Position numbers and translations under genes: made by a program. The notes beneath the pieces are model-generated. The model did no database searches, was not told the DNA's origin, and worked only from the letters and a program-made list of their open reading frames with translations. 64,000 bases of DNA from Spirometra erinaceieuropaei (taxonomy: Eukaryota; Platyhelminthes; Cestoda; Diphyllobothriidea; Diphyllobothriidae). Of this stretch, positions 47,576-58,334 are shown one piece after another; position 1 is the first letter of the stretch, and each line of letters starts with the position of its first letter. The stretch lies in NCBI GenBank assembly GCA_902702965.1, contig CACRXP010000398.1, forward strand, positions 165,070 to 229,069, read 5' to 3'.

Positions 47576-47798
47576 TAGGTGTCGGAGAACTGCCAGTGCA
47601 TATCAGGCTGCGAGGGCCATGGTTTGCTGATTCTTGCATAGCACACACTTTCAGACCTTTTAGGAGGCAGCAGTTAACACATCAATCACAGTCAGCCCTT
47701 GGTTACTGTCCCTCTTCACTTCACTAAAAGCAACTTATCATCTTAGCTAGCTTCCTCTCTGAGTGATGTAACAGTTGGGGCCTGAACACGTGATTGGA

Positions 47799-48353
47799 TT
47801 AACACCTATCCCCGGTGTATTTGTTTGGTGCATCCTGCTTTCTTCGGTTTCCGCGATGCGACATGATGACAGCCCATCGCTTCCGAGTGGGATCCATAAA
47901 CTCCCAGAGAGCCAGAAGTAACACCTGTGATCGAAACGACAAGCCCTGAGCAACGCTAAAACGATTTGCCTTTCGCACACGCGCTGGGGCGCGCGGAGCA
48001 CAGTTAAGGCCACACTTGTGACAGCAGTCCATGCGGTAGGCTCTGCACTGCAGCCAATCGTAGGCAGGCTCCCGAGAGAAGTTGGGCCAGTTGGCGCGCC
48101 AGCCCTGTAGATCAAAGACTGCAGGAGCGGATATGCAGGTAAGGCCATCCACGTCTTCAGCTGGCCACTTCGATATCGTCGTTAGCCAGGACCGGATGCG
48201 GCGGAATGACATCATGGACGGTCTCGAGCCCGGGTCAACGCAGTACATGGCCGAACGGGTTGCGTTCGCAGAGACCCTCCTCTGAACGCCTACTGCGCCC
48301 TTCGCGCTTACCAGTCTGGCTATCGGCCAATCGCAGCTGTCCGAATCGACCAA
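47799..48353 (-). CDS. Unrecognised open frame, possibly not a gene
   Basis: The minus-strand frame of 184 codons is cysteine-rich in the middle (CRAYRMDCCHKCGLNCAPR) and Arg-rich. It has no family motif I recognise, no clear splice sites and no homologue elsewhere in the window. The GC-rich composition makes a long chance frame possible, and the opposite strand is also open over 48082-48285. It could be part of an unknown retroelement or a host exon. Confidence 0.2.
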   Translation of the reverse strand: MVDSDSCDWPIARLVSAKGAVGVQRRVSANATRSAMYCVDPGSRPSMMSFRRIRSWLTTISKWPAEDVDGLTCISAPAVFDLQGWRANWPNFSREPAYDWLQCRAYRMDCCHKCGLNCAPRAPARVRKANRFSVAQGLSFRSQVLLLALWEFMDPTRKRWAVIMSHRGNRRKQDAPNKYTGDRC

Positions 48354-48540
48354 TCAACTTCAGGGCCTACGCAGGCATGCCGGTGTTCAAGACGCTCTGA
48401 CGCCTGACATGGTGACGCTCGGACGCCTATTTTTGCAGCACCGAAGGTGTGCTTTCGTCCAGCTGCCAACTTGCTCCAGTCTACTCTCCACCCATTCTGT
48501 ACAGAACACAATGCTTTCTCTACTGGCACACAACTTTTCC
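48310..48540 (+). repeat. LTR-like or promoter-like segment related to 52040-52280
   Basis: TTTTTGCAGC, GCCAACTT and TTCTGTACAGAA occur here in the same order as TTTTGCAGC, GCCAACTT and TTCTGTACAGAATAAAG at 52142-52263. The latter ends in a polyadenylation-like AATAAA. Both might be LTR pieces of one family. This is weak, by-eye evidence. Confidence 0.3.
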
Positions 48541-49039
48541 TTCCTCCTCGGGACCGGACCTGAAAGCTGTAGTCGCTCGGGTCTGTCTAAGATCTAAGCT
48601 ACCGCGACACGTTTCCCGCCGACTATATGGCTGTTCGTAGGGGACGAGACCGGAGAAACTGAAAACTTCTAGGCGATGGATATCTCTCAAACTCACAGAC
48701 AATGTCTAGCATTCATGCAGAAGAATTCTCTTGACGGAAGGCAGGCAAACTAACTCTCTGGTCTTTTAAATCAATCAGACAAACCCCAAGAGCTCTTGGC
48801 TGGTCAGATGATCGACTTTCCTTCTACCCTGCTTGGCAGCAGAAGCTATCCGTCAAATCAAGTGCTTCTCAATCAACAGCGGGACCAGAGGAGATAATCC
48901 TCTTCTTGAACCAATTTATTTGCATTTATACTTCAGCTGCCTTCACTGGAGGATACGTTTCTGTAGAGACTCTCCCAGCCAGGGCAACACAGACAGGGTA
49001 GCTCAAATCTGCAACGCACTGACTTGAAGAAGGAGACAC

Positions 49040-50110
49040 GATCGCTGGACTTAGTTTGGAGGACCGACAGTTCTATGCCCCATGTGCAACGAACCCTGGA
49101 AAATCGCTGACACGCGAAATTAATGCGACGTTGTTGGCCTTGGAGAACTCAGGTGCAATAACACCGACCGACAGACGCATGGCGAGAATGCCGAACTACA
49201 ATACCTCCGACGGGTCTTCAAAGCCAATGGCTACCCGCGCAACTTCGCCAACCGGTGCATCGCAAAAGTGACGAAACGCCTAACCGCACGGACACCAAAT
49301 TTTGGCGAGCGCTTCCGTACGTCAAGAACGTTTCGGAAGCTGTCGGCCGCCTTCTTGCACCACTTAGGGTTGGAGTTGCCCACTGACCGGAGGCAACCAC
49401 CAGGCGTCAGGTAATGAAACCAAAAGGCCCGCTGCCACGGAAAAAACGTCTGGAGTGGTTTATCGGATCTCGTGTAGTTGCGGACAAAGCAACTACGTCG
49501 GAGAAACCGGAAGACAGCTCCGAACGCGAATGGCCGAGCACGCTGCAGCGGTGCGGAGAAATGACGCCAGCTCTCAAGTTGCGGCTCATTCGACGAGATC
49601 CGGCCACACATTCAAATTCGACGAGGCCGAAATTCTCGCAAGAAGTGACAACCGCGTGAGCCGGGAGCTGCTTGAGTCATGGTTCACTGGCCCCCAGTCC
49701 ATTAACAAGTGCAATGACTTCCCTCTCCATACTCAGTGCTGAGACTTCGCCTAGGCGGAGTAATTAGCCACGCTGGAAGCGCACAGGTGGACACTTTTGC
49801 CAACGCCAGGGTCGGTGGATCAGATGGTCGAGCAATCATCACACCAACATCCAACGCACGTGAAGAAATTGCAGCAATTAAGGACGCGAATGTCGGCCAT
49901 CAAACAGTCAGCATACCAAGTGCAACGATCCCTGATGAAGAAAGAGGAGCCGTAAATATTCATGGGTATGCGATAGCATGGCGACTGCACCCTATAACTA
50001 CTGCAGCCCCTTGTGCATGAACCACCTGTATCTGCTTTTGTATCTGATGATGGGTTCGAGCAGGAGTCCGAAACGTCGGGCTAATAAAGTTCTTGTCCCG
50101 GCGACCATGT
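49040..50110 (+). pseudogene. Penelope-like element: RT N-terminal scrap plus intact GIY-YIG domain and 3' end
   Basis: 49056-49190 reads LEDRQFYAPCATNPGKSLTR, EINATLLALENSGAITPTDR and RMAR. This is the N-terminal RT region, so the whole RT palm is deleted before the next part at about 49195. The open frame 49455-49742 has VYRISCSCGQSNYVGETGRQ, TRMAEHAAAVRRND, FKFDEAEILARSDNRVSREL and ESWFTGPQSINKCNDF. The GIY-YIG-type core residues appear preserved. The 3' end GGTTCGAGCAGGAGTCCGAA and ACGTCGGGCTAATAAAGTTC lies at 50053-50091. It is the best-preserved nuclease domain of this lineage here, but cannot act alone as an element. Confidence 0.88.
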
Positions 50111-50395
50111 CTCCCTTTTCAAGACTGCTTCCTGGGACTCGTCTCTTCGCTTCTATTGGCAACGCAAGGACTCTCATTGAAAAACAGGGAGGGCACCTCA
50201 AATTGGAAAAAAACAGTGTTGACAGGCGTCGTAGAAATCCCTCTTCTTGCCCACTACGTCCGCCTTCATTATTATACTGTGATGGTGGGTCTGAGTCAAT
50301 CAAAGTGACTTTTACGACATGCCGTTGTGAAGCAAGATCGACCGACTGGACAAATATGGCGGTCCCAAAAGTACAGTTGAAATCATGGTAAGATG

Positions 50396-50774
50396 CGCTC
50401 ACCGATCGTTCCTATGAAACTCACTCGTTCCGTTATGCCTTACGGGCTCTCTCTCGAGCCCAACCAGCAGCCGCACAGCGGCGCATGATATAGGCAGTAT
50501 GTTATTACCGACAAAGACAAGGGAGACTGGAATGGCCATTTCTGGCTTACTATCCGTCGTCAGCCAGCCATAACCAACCCCGAATTGTGGAACACCCGAG
50601 GCCCGAATTCGCGACCTGTTAGTTAGAAGTCCACGCCTCTAACCACTGGGCCACGAGCCCGTTGCCCTGTCGGTTTCGATCGGGAATATACAATGGTAGG
50701 GGGCGCTCATCGATCGTGCTTACGAAACTCACTCGTTACGTTGTGCCTTATGGGCTCTCTCTCGAGCCCAACCA
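50396..50774 (-). repeat. tRNA-derived SINE family 2 flanked by about 72-base direct repeats
   Basis: SINE body and head lie at 50500-50665; the head (minus strand) has GGCCCAGTGGTTAGAGGC as A box and D arm, GGACTTCTAACT in the anticodon position (TCT-like, suggesting an Arg-type ancestor) and GGTCGCGAATTCGGGCC as a degraded B-box arm. The flanks 50396-50467 and 50701-50774 share GCGCTCA, CGATCGT, GAAACTCACTCGTT and GGGCTCTCTCTCGAGCCCAA. The direct repeats are longer than a normal SINE target duplication. Confidence 0.65.
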
Positions 50775-51834
50775 GTTTAAACCATCTCGTCGGGAGTATC
50801 TTCGGTTGGCGGACAAACCTCTCAAAAGTCTCATTATTTGCAACAGCAGCTTTCAGAGATAAAATCGATGCTACGGACGCACTAGTCCATCCTTCAAAAA
50901 GCTGCCAACAGTTGCAATTGTAGTCGCTTTTCCAAGAGCTTCCCCTTAAAGGACGACATTTATTGCACCGAACACTTGCATGAGATCACTCTCGTAAGGT
51001 ACTAGCACACGTGTGTCTTTCGCGTGGGGTGGTGGTGGCGTTTTTATACTACCCAATGGGGTCCGTGCTGCATGATTTACTACACTGGCGTCACAAGTAC
51101 TGGTTGAAAGTCCAGCCTTTCTGTCGCTGCCGAATAATTTTCTCCAAGTTAGCACATTGAATTTCTGAGGCGACTGAGAGGCTGATGGCCATAGATCCCA
51201 CACAATCAAACCGAGCACAAGTTCGTCACAGTTACAGGACATTGACGCGTTAAATCCAACTAGTTCAAAAACATTGTGACTTTAGTCTCCGCCTGTAGAC
51301 AGGGTGTTTGCACAGTAGGTGTACGTAGGGAGTGCGTGCGTGCAAATGAAACCTGAAGAATGATCAGACATGACCGGCTGGCCGGAAGAATGAATGCACA
51401 CAGGTCAGTGAGCGCATGAGAGCCACCGTCGTGTCATTATTGGCGCGTCAAACAAGCGAGACAGTTGGCAGCACACGCGTAAACAGCAATCCACTTCACC
51501 AGTCTGAGTGGTGTTCAAGCGACGTTAGCTTGATAAACAAAACTCGGAGGAAAATAAAGCGAAACGAGGCCGATCGTTCTGAAAGCCCATTCACCGGTGA
51601 ACGCGTCCGCGTAGCCAGTAGGTTCATTATCGGCAATAAGTACCGCGAGGCAATCGTGTGTCATTGTCAATTTTTCACGTGTGGTAATTCCAACAGCAGC
51701 AAGGCGGATTTTAGCCGGTGACGGAGGTAAGAAGGGTTGGCATCGGCCGTTTTGTCGTATCACTGACCTCGAGGAGCCCAATCTGCTGATCTCATTCATC
51801 CCCCCTCCCTCCTCCCCCCCCTCTTCGCGCCATT
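50775..51834. other. No gene recognised
   Basis: Only short frames (51416-51721 plus, 51515-51799 minus) without motifs. Confidence 0.4.
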
Positions 51835-52285
51835 AAAAACGCCCTCTGCCGCAAAGCTCACCCTCGTTCTCGCCTCTCGCTAGCGCCTGCACCTAGCGAC
51901 AGCCTGCTATGGCACACACGTCTGCCCGGCTTCGATTTGTCTCGTTGCAATTCACTGTCTGCGCCACGCACCTGGTCGATTCTCTGCCTGCACCATGCGA
52001 GGCTTGCCACCACCTTCGCTTGGACTCGGAGCCAATCAAAGCAACTTTCTATCGCTGATTGGTTACAAGTGCACACACGGGACGCCGCCCTTGCGGACGT
52101 GATTGGGAACAGACAGCACAGAGGCAAGAAGGCCACAACACTTTTGCAGCGGCGACCTTCGGCGACACACGGCTCGTCGCTCTCGCGGACGCCGCCTCCG
52201 CGGCGCCGGACGCATCCTCGTCCGGTTGCCAACTTTCCCCTTCACTGTTCTGTACAGAATAAAGTGTCCTAACCAAATGGCGTCC
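51835..52285 (+). repeat. GC-rich LTR-like segment
   Basis: A GC-rich block ends in TTCTGTACAGAATAAAGTGT near 52248. Several open frames on both strands here reflect base composition. It shares short ordered matches with 48310-48540. It may be an LTR with its polyadenylation signal; no terminal repeats or coding region are adjacent. Confidence 0.3.
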
Positions 52286-52889
52286 TGCTTCTAACAACTT
52301 GGGATATGGCCTGAAGTTGTGGCGTACTGAGCGTACATCATCACCGCTTAGTCGCTACAGTGGCTGTCATAGTGATATCACGATGATCGCAAAGGGGACA
52401 AGTAGGGTGACGGGATCAGTCATTCGCAGTTAGACCGTGAACTTTGCAGGGAACTGATTTCAGACGGAAGACACGAGGTGCAAACTCAACAGCGTCAAGG
52501 CCGTGTAAGGCTCTTCCGAGAATTCAGTCAATGGCGTAGTCGAACCGATTGGGCGACAGGATACAACGTTTTCGAGCTGTCACCTACTGTGCACGGGCAT
52601 CGCAAGGCCTCAGGGGGTCTCACACCACGAACAAACGAACAGCTTGAAACCTCTAGCAGGCTACTTCAATGATGTAGACAGAGAAACTTAGCGGGCCCGT
52701 TATTTTCCCACCCAAGCAGACCGAAGTTACGGAGAATTTAAGTGCGATGGAATTCCCCGAGGTTCGCATGTGGGGTGCGCGAGAGTAGCGTGACTGAGGT
52801 AGGTTGTAGATTTCAAACGCCCTACTATGGGTCGGTGCCGCAACGACAAACAATGGCATTTTGGCAAGACCGGAAATAAAGACGACCTA
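52286..52889. other. No gene recognised
   Basis: Nothing identifiable between the GC-rich block and the fold-back element. Confidence 0.4.
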
Positions 52890-53856
52890 CCGTAGGTGGG
52901 CTAACTCATGAAATGTCGACCGAAAATCCGAAATGCGTTTTCGTTTCGAAAAGATTAATAAAGTAGGGTTGTAAAACTGACCATTGTGCAGCATGATTCT
53001 ATAATAATTTAGCTACCTCAGGATGCCGGTTTTCCAACAAACTTCTTTCCAGCTGCATGCAAAAACCGCACTCTGTAAAAAATGACTACCTGAGTAGCAC
53101 GCATTCCGCTCATAGAGTTTTGATGCCCTTAAAAATTCAATTATATTTCGTGGAAAACATGAATATTTTTATATTCATTCTCCTGCTCATTCGGTAGAAA
53201 ATTATGTCCTTTTAAATTGCATACACGAAGGAAGGGTATAATTTGCTTTAAAAAAGTTTCTATTCGTGAGATTTTTTATTACCACGAAATGGCCGCTCAT
53301 AAAACGTCATGCCTCTGCATTTACCAATGTGGCTTGTAACAATATCGCTCAAATCCACTGCCAAATTTTATGAACCATACATGGTCTCCTCTTAATACCG
53401 TGGAGAAATGTATGGTTTTCCGTACACGGAAGATATAGGGTTTGTAGTTTGGAAACCCTGAATGGAAGTGTAACGGCAGGTCGGGTTCAAAATTATTCGG
53501 AATTGGAAAAAGTTTTTGAAAACCGAATTTTACCCTTGCTTCGAGTATAAAATTGGAAGACGTACTTTTCTACCGAATGAGCAAAATGATGAATATCTGT
53601 ATGTATGTTTTCCATGAAATATAATTGAATTTTTATGGACATCTAAAATCAATGAGAAAAATGTATGCTACTTAAGTAGTCATTTTTTTACAGAGTACGG
53701 AAATGTTTGCGAAAGCCGGCACCCATGAGGTAACTGAATTATTATAGCATTAGGCAGCACAATGATTAGTTTTAAAACCCTACTTCATTAATCCTTTCGA
53801 AACGAAAACGCATTTCGGAATTTCGGTTGACCTTTCATGAGTCATCCCACCTACTG
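52890..53856 (+). mobile_element. Fold-back element, subfamily A, full copy
   Basis: 967 bases flanked by TA (52888-52889 and 53857-53858). Left CCGTAGGTGGGCTAACTCAT mirrors right ATGAGTCATCCCACCTACTG. ATGACTACCTGAGTAGCACG on the left mirrors GCTACTTAAGTAGTCATTTT on the right. The interior near 53280-53480 matches 36740-36940. It lies just 3' of the last proposed exon of the SLC49-like gene. Confidence 0.88.
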
Positions 53857-53919
53857 TATCTTCAGTGTGGGTGTCTAGAAGTAAGGACTTAAAGGATTCC
53901 CTGAAGCCAACCAAAAGGG

Positions 53920-54066
53920 CTACACATCCATCGATGACGTTGGCAGATCTAGCCTAGTGATCAGTTTGGCCAGGCAGTTCGAGTTTGGATTGTTTTCTGG
54001 GGCAAAATATGCAAGCTGCATAATGTTAGGCAACAAATTCGGGTCGGATGTGACTATGTAGCCCAC
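53920..54066 (-). CDS. Possible third exon of the SLC49-like gene
   Basis: A strong acceptor TTTATTTCAG on the minus strand precedes 54066. The frame gives 48 residues (VGYIVTSDPNLLPNIMQLAY and onwards) and a TAG stop. It is phase 0, which fits a donor GTT/GTAAAG at 54348. However, it has no clear TM segment, whereas a twelfth TM segment is expected after exon 2. It may be an alternative tail, or the true end may lie further left or be lost. Confidence 0.35.
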   Translation of the reverse strand: MGYIVTSDPNLLPNIMQLAYFAPENNPNSNCLAKLITRLDLPTSSMDV

Positions 54067-54347
54067 CTGAAATAAACAAACCCCAGTCACCTCTAATACG
54101 CGACCGGTGGTGATAGGGGTTTTCACAGGTGGGGCCGAGGAACGCACAGGCGACGAGGTCAAGTAATTGTATGCAAAGTAAAAGTTATTGGGAATGCGCG
54201 GTTGCACTTTGTGCAGTTGAGAAATAGTTGCGCTAACCCCTAACCCTTATTCCCAACCCCAACAGCACTGTGTCCATCAGGCGGGGCTACCAAACCACAT
54301 CTTGCCCAAATTTGGAAAACCTACTGTATCACATTACTTGCCTTTAC

Positions 54348-54644
54348 AACAGCGTCAGGTCCGCAAGTTTGCAGGGGAGAGTCTCGAACGACGGGAGCGA
54401 AGACCTGCATGACCATTATCGAGACGATACTGAGCAGCTGGCTGAGAATGAGCATAAATCCGGTGGTGACCATTTCCGGCACCGGATAGGTGGCTTCAGC
54501 AGCCATTTCGAGGGAAAGTCCGTAGATGGAAAAGCCAAAACCTCCAAACCAGAGCACGAAGAAGGCGATGAGTACAGCACGGTCAGGAAACCATATGGTC
54601 ACAGAAAATCCAACAGCACCGAGGGCTGCCAAAGCAAAACACAT
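54348..54644 (-). CDS. Exon 2 of SLC49-family (FLVCR/MFSD7-like) transporter
   Basis: Acceptor TGTTTTAG precedes 54644 and the exon begins in phase 0. It encodes MCFALAALGAVGFSVTIWF (TM9), AVLIAFFVLWFGGFGFSIYG (TM10), the family-typical EMAAEATYPVPE motif, and a further segment FMLILSQLLSIVSIMVMQVF (TM11). SLC49 proteins carry an E-x-TYP-x-PE element at this place. The donor is ambiguous: 54348 (GTAAAG) or 54338 (GTAATG). Joined to exon 1 it continues the protein exactly where the family continues after TM8. Confidence 0.8.
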
Positions 54645-54914
54645 CTAAAACATTTTTTAAAAAAAAGAAAACAAACAATAACAGCGGTGGGGCGTCATAC
54701 ATGAGACATGAGCATAATCTGTAATCTGATTTATTCAAAATCTGCCAAAACATCTATGAATTACGTGAGCCTGGTAGTCACCTGGTGGATTCTAGGTGAA
54801 TTACTTAGGAAATCCTGCTTGGGCTTACTGTATCAGATTTGGTGGATTCCAGACGTTGCAGTAGGTTGGGCCGGTAACTTGACCCAAATGTGATTAAATT
54901 CGCGTCGTCCGGCG

Positions 54915-54998
54915 GGGCCTCGTAGCTCAGGTGGTTAGAGCGTTGGTTGTACTAAAGCCTTCCCCTTACTGCGTGGGTTTGAATCCCACCGAGGCGCC
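54915..54998 (+). repeat. tRNA-like sequence, probably a SINE family 1 head
   Basis: It has an A box TAGCTCAGGTGG (54923-54934), a D arm GCTC/GAGC, and a T arm GTGGG-TTTGAAT-CCCAC with a B box at 54974-54986. GCCTCG pairs with CGAGGC as the acceptor. The anticodon stem does not pair (TTGGT against AAGCC), and the variable region is long and pyrimidine-rich. The same pattern occurs in the SINE heads at 20880-20968. It is therefore better read as a SINE-derived head than as a working tRNA gene, although the other arms are well preserved. Confidence 0.6.
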
Positions 54999-55789
54999 GA
55001 GTTTTTCACGGTTGGGTCAATATGAATTAATCTGTGAATTGCTAGTGTTACAAAAGACATCTGTTAGCTGCTCTACAAGTTCCTACCGAAAATTAACGGC
55101 ACCAGCACTTCGTGGACAGATTTAGATGTGTAAATGGCATTAACTTTGTTAAATTACCTAGGTTGTGGGCATGCCACTTCTGGTATGTCGCGGATTGTAC
55201 CTCTCCAGCGCGACGACTCACGGCCGCGGATCCGGCGAGGTCGACACAATTTATTTTCCAGCTGTTCAGACCGCATATCCAAAGTCCGTGGGACGCCTCC
55301 ATGTCCTTACGAACTCTGCTGAGTGAGGTTGTTGGCTGACCTCCTATTTGACACAGTGTCAGATCACGGCAGCGAAGCACAATTCGTGGAACGAACAACA
55401 GATGACGTGTATTTCCTGGCTGACCCGAGATATGCTCAAGATGTCGTGATGGGGCGGGAGCTGTCAGTTTCATCTTAGACGAAGTCAGCGTACTTCACAT
55501 CAATAGTATTGAATATGCAATTCCCAGGTAGCATATCAGGGTAAGAAGAGGCGTTCATTGGGAGAGGTTTATTGAAGAACTGACGTCTGGAATAGTTATT
55601 TAGTTTACCCATCTCTAGAGATTAGGAAGTAATGCGCACAGCTCTCTTTATATGGCGCACTGTCTGATGCGTGGCCCGCCAATGCCGACTGTGCGGCCGC
55701 ATCCGACACGCATGTGACTGTAACCTGAGTCACCCCCGCCATCCGTGGCCGCGTAAAGAGCTGAAGACCCAGATAGTGCGGAGACAAAT

Positions 55790-57150
55790 GGAGAAGAAAG
55801 TTCGTAAAGTCAGGTAGCGCGGAGACAAATTGATGTGGCGGTTGACAGAACAGTCGGCGGACATCCAGGCCTCTTGAACCTACTTTCCTGTATGATCATA
55901 CCCTAGGCCCACGATCTCAACGGCGTCAAAGTTGAAGATGTATCCCATTTGCGCGGCATGGGTTGCTACTTCCAACTTTGGGTCCCTCCTTCACACAGTC
56001 AACTTGTGTTCGTGCATTCGCGTTTGCAGCCGTCGGACGGTTTCCCCAACGGAGTTGCACATCCCACAGCTGCACTGAAGTCGGTAGACAACAGTTGACA
56101 TCTGCTGCTTAAGGATAGTCTTTTGACCGCATTACGTTCCCGCAGATTGTTGAGTCAGGCCTGTGAGCAACACCTATTCCGCTGTGATTTCGGCTGACTA
56201 TGCTCTTCATTCCGCTCCCTTTGTTGCATTCGGCTCTGCTCAATTAATGCGCAGAAATGGCCGTTGGCTCTGAGGAGTTCTTGGAGGAGTTTCATCTCGT
56301 CCAGTTTGACGACTGGCGTGCTGCAATGAGTTTCCACCCGTCAGTATAGCGTGCGCACACAGTTCCGTTTGTGTTGCACTTGTAACTGACCATTCACAGC
56401 ATGTTCGTCGGTTTTCTATATACTGATGTCGACAGTTTGTCGTCCGATTGGCGGCAGACAAGAAAATCTAAGAATAGAAGTTTGTCCTTCACTTCTTCTT
56501 CTTCCATCGTACACTGTAGGCTGGGAACGATTGAGTTCAGTTGCTCTCTGCAGCGGTTGATTTTATCCCGATCGATGGTTACGAAGGTGTCGTTAACGGA
56601 ACGTGCTTCGAGCATTCGCCTCTCGAATTGTTGCAAAACCACCTCGGCAATGAGCCCGTCGAAGTGTCCTTAATTTGTTCATATGTGATTCCCTCGAAGG
56701 TAAAGAATGCCTAGAGGTAGTGCCCAATGAGTTCTATGAGATCATGAGCAGTGGGTTGGCTATCGTCCCCATTGTAATTTTGACGTACCAGGTCACAGCA
56801 TTTCGACCACAAGGGCCTGTGGTATAGACGTGAAGAGTGAGTAGACATCAAATGACACATCTCTCACAGTCGATTCGATTGCTACCAGCTTTGTTTTGTC
56901 AAGAAATTCTTCTTTTAACCGAACTGTTGTTTTCGAGTCCGCAGTTAAGAATTTTAGCCTCTGGCCGTGTGTGGGTGTGTCTCCGAGTGAGACGATTGGA
57001 CGGAGGGTAGCGCCTGACTTGTGTACCTTCGGGAGACCGTAAAATCGCGCCAGAGCTGTATTTGTAGACCTCGCCGTATACTAGTCTTTTGGTGGTAATG
57101 ACCTTGTATACTTTGACAGTCTTCCACAGACGAGGTAAACGATTTCCTTC
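55790..57150 (-). pseudogene. Penelope-like element, RT and GIY-YIG, antisense in the SLC49-like intron
   Basis: Minus-strand blocks in order: ARFYGLPKVHKSGATLRPIV near 57050-56990, SFDVYSLFTSIPQALVVEML (motif A) near 56870-56800, FDGLIAEVVLQQFERRM near 56665-56610, VNDTFVTIDRDK (motif C, Tyr and Asp changed) near 56590, KDKLLFLDFLVCR near 56480, and CSCGMCNSVGETVRRLQTRM (GIY-YIG) near 56085-56020. Shifts and stops separate the blocks. It belongs to the SCGQSNYVGETG lineage. Motif C has VND in place of VDD, which alone would inactivate the RT. Confidence 0.88.
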
Positions 57151-57194
57151 GACATTAAGTATGCTCGGCGCTCAGGTCACGCACAAAATCCCAT

Positions 57195-57404
57195 TTGTTG
57201 CTCAGGGCTCTAACAGAATTAAAAGCGGACACTGACAAAGGCCAGTCAACTGTTATCCTCGACAAGGTAGACTACCGAAACAAGGCCCTCATGCTCTTCA
57301 ACGATCGAGACTCCTACAAATTCGACAACGCCGTCAGTACGAACTCACTAATGGCGAAGTTTAACAAAATTCTGGAACGGCTAAAAAAGGACAAGGCTGA
57401 CTAA
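57195..57404 (+). pseudogene. Penelope RT N-terminal fragment in opposite orientation
   Basis: The plus-strand frame reads ADTDKGQSTVILDKVDYRNK, ALMLFNDRDSYKFDN and KFNKILERLKK. This is the N-terminal RT region that should stand directly before the YGLPKVHK block, but that block is on the minus strand beginning about 140 bases away. Either the N-terminal piece of the 55790-57150 element was inverted, or a second element is adjacent. Confidence 0.75.
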
Positions 57405-58334
57405 CGACAGGTACTAAGCCATATAAGGCCATGCCGGTGCTACCTTATCTACCTATACTACTAGTTGCTATGCGACTGCCTGCGAGGGCTCCATACTGAG
57501 CTGCAAATAGACAAGTATGTCCCGTAACATGATCGGTAATCGTCCTCCTAATATAATATTTATAATAGCTGGCAACACCAAAGGTGCTTTGTTTTGCGTT
57601 CAAGTATGACGGGAGGTAATAAACTAGCACCTAAATGGTAGCATGCAAAGAAAACACACGTCTAAGAAAAAACCAACTGGATAAATTGTTTGTTCCTTTC
57701 GATCGATAAACTCGGAACCCATACAACCATTTCGTTTTTGACCGAAAATTGGACCCTTATGTTTGGGAGAGTAGTTTCACACACAATCAACAACAGTGTT
57801 TAAACAAAGGTACCCAGGGTACTGACGTCAACAACTTGAAAGTGGCAAATGATACTCGGATAACGAGAAATCATAGCACCTGAACAAGCAAAGCGTCGCT
57901 CCTCGCCGATGCGTTCAAGAACAAGCACCTACTTGTTGTTGCTTCCTACTTATTAACCACTCCTCTCTTCCTCTCGTTTCCGTTTTTCTCTCTCGTTTGT
58001 TGAAGGCCGTTTTCCGGTTCTTCATTGGATTTTGCGTCTTTAACTGGTCTCACTAATCTACCCGTTAATAATCGTGCCTCTTATTCTCTTAAAGGACTTC
58101 TCTGACTATAACAATTTCTTCTGGCCCATGGTAACGCATAGTATTGCATAAAAGAATCGCGGCAGTCAGGAGCTTCTAAATTCTAGGGTCCATCACATGA
58201 GTTGACTAGAACGTCAAAGGAATAGTGAGGTATGGTTGAAAAAACGAAAATTTGAAGCTTCGAAAAACCATGTAGGTAGACTACAAGGCTTGTTGTTAGT
58301 AAAACTGCTAGTTTACTGACTACGAAAATCGTAC

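Larger units (their letters stand above)
54645..58334 (-). other. Intron 1 of the SLC49-like gene, repeat-filled
   Basis: GTACGA donor at 58334 and TTTTAG acceptor at 54645, phase 0 on both sides. It contains a tRNA-like SINE head (54915-54998) and Penelope fragments in both orientations (55790-57150 minus and 57195-57404 plus). The segment 57410-58330 has nothing recognisable. Confidence 0.7.

Noticed and set aside
46589..47648. Two similar convergent proteins (plus 46589 onward, minus 47648 downward)
   Set aside because: They are the same inverted arm of one fold-back element read from both ends; no family motif and no start context.
51858..52294. Multiple overlapping Arg/Ala-rich frames on both strands
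   Set aside because: High GC content lowers stop frequency in all frames; no motif supports any one of them.
54915..54998. Functional tRNA gene
   Set aside because: The anticodon stem does not pair and the same head occurs in SINE copies, so it is annotated as tRNA-like.
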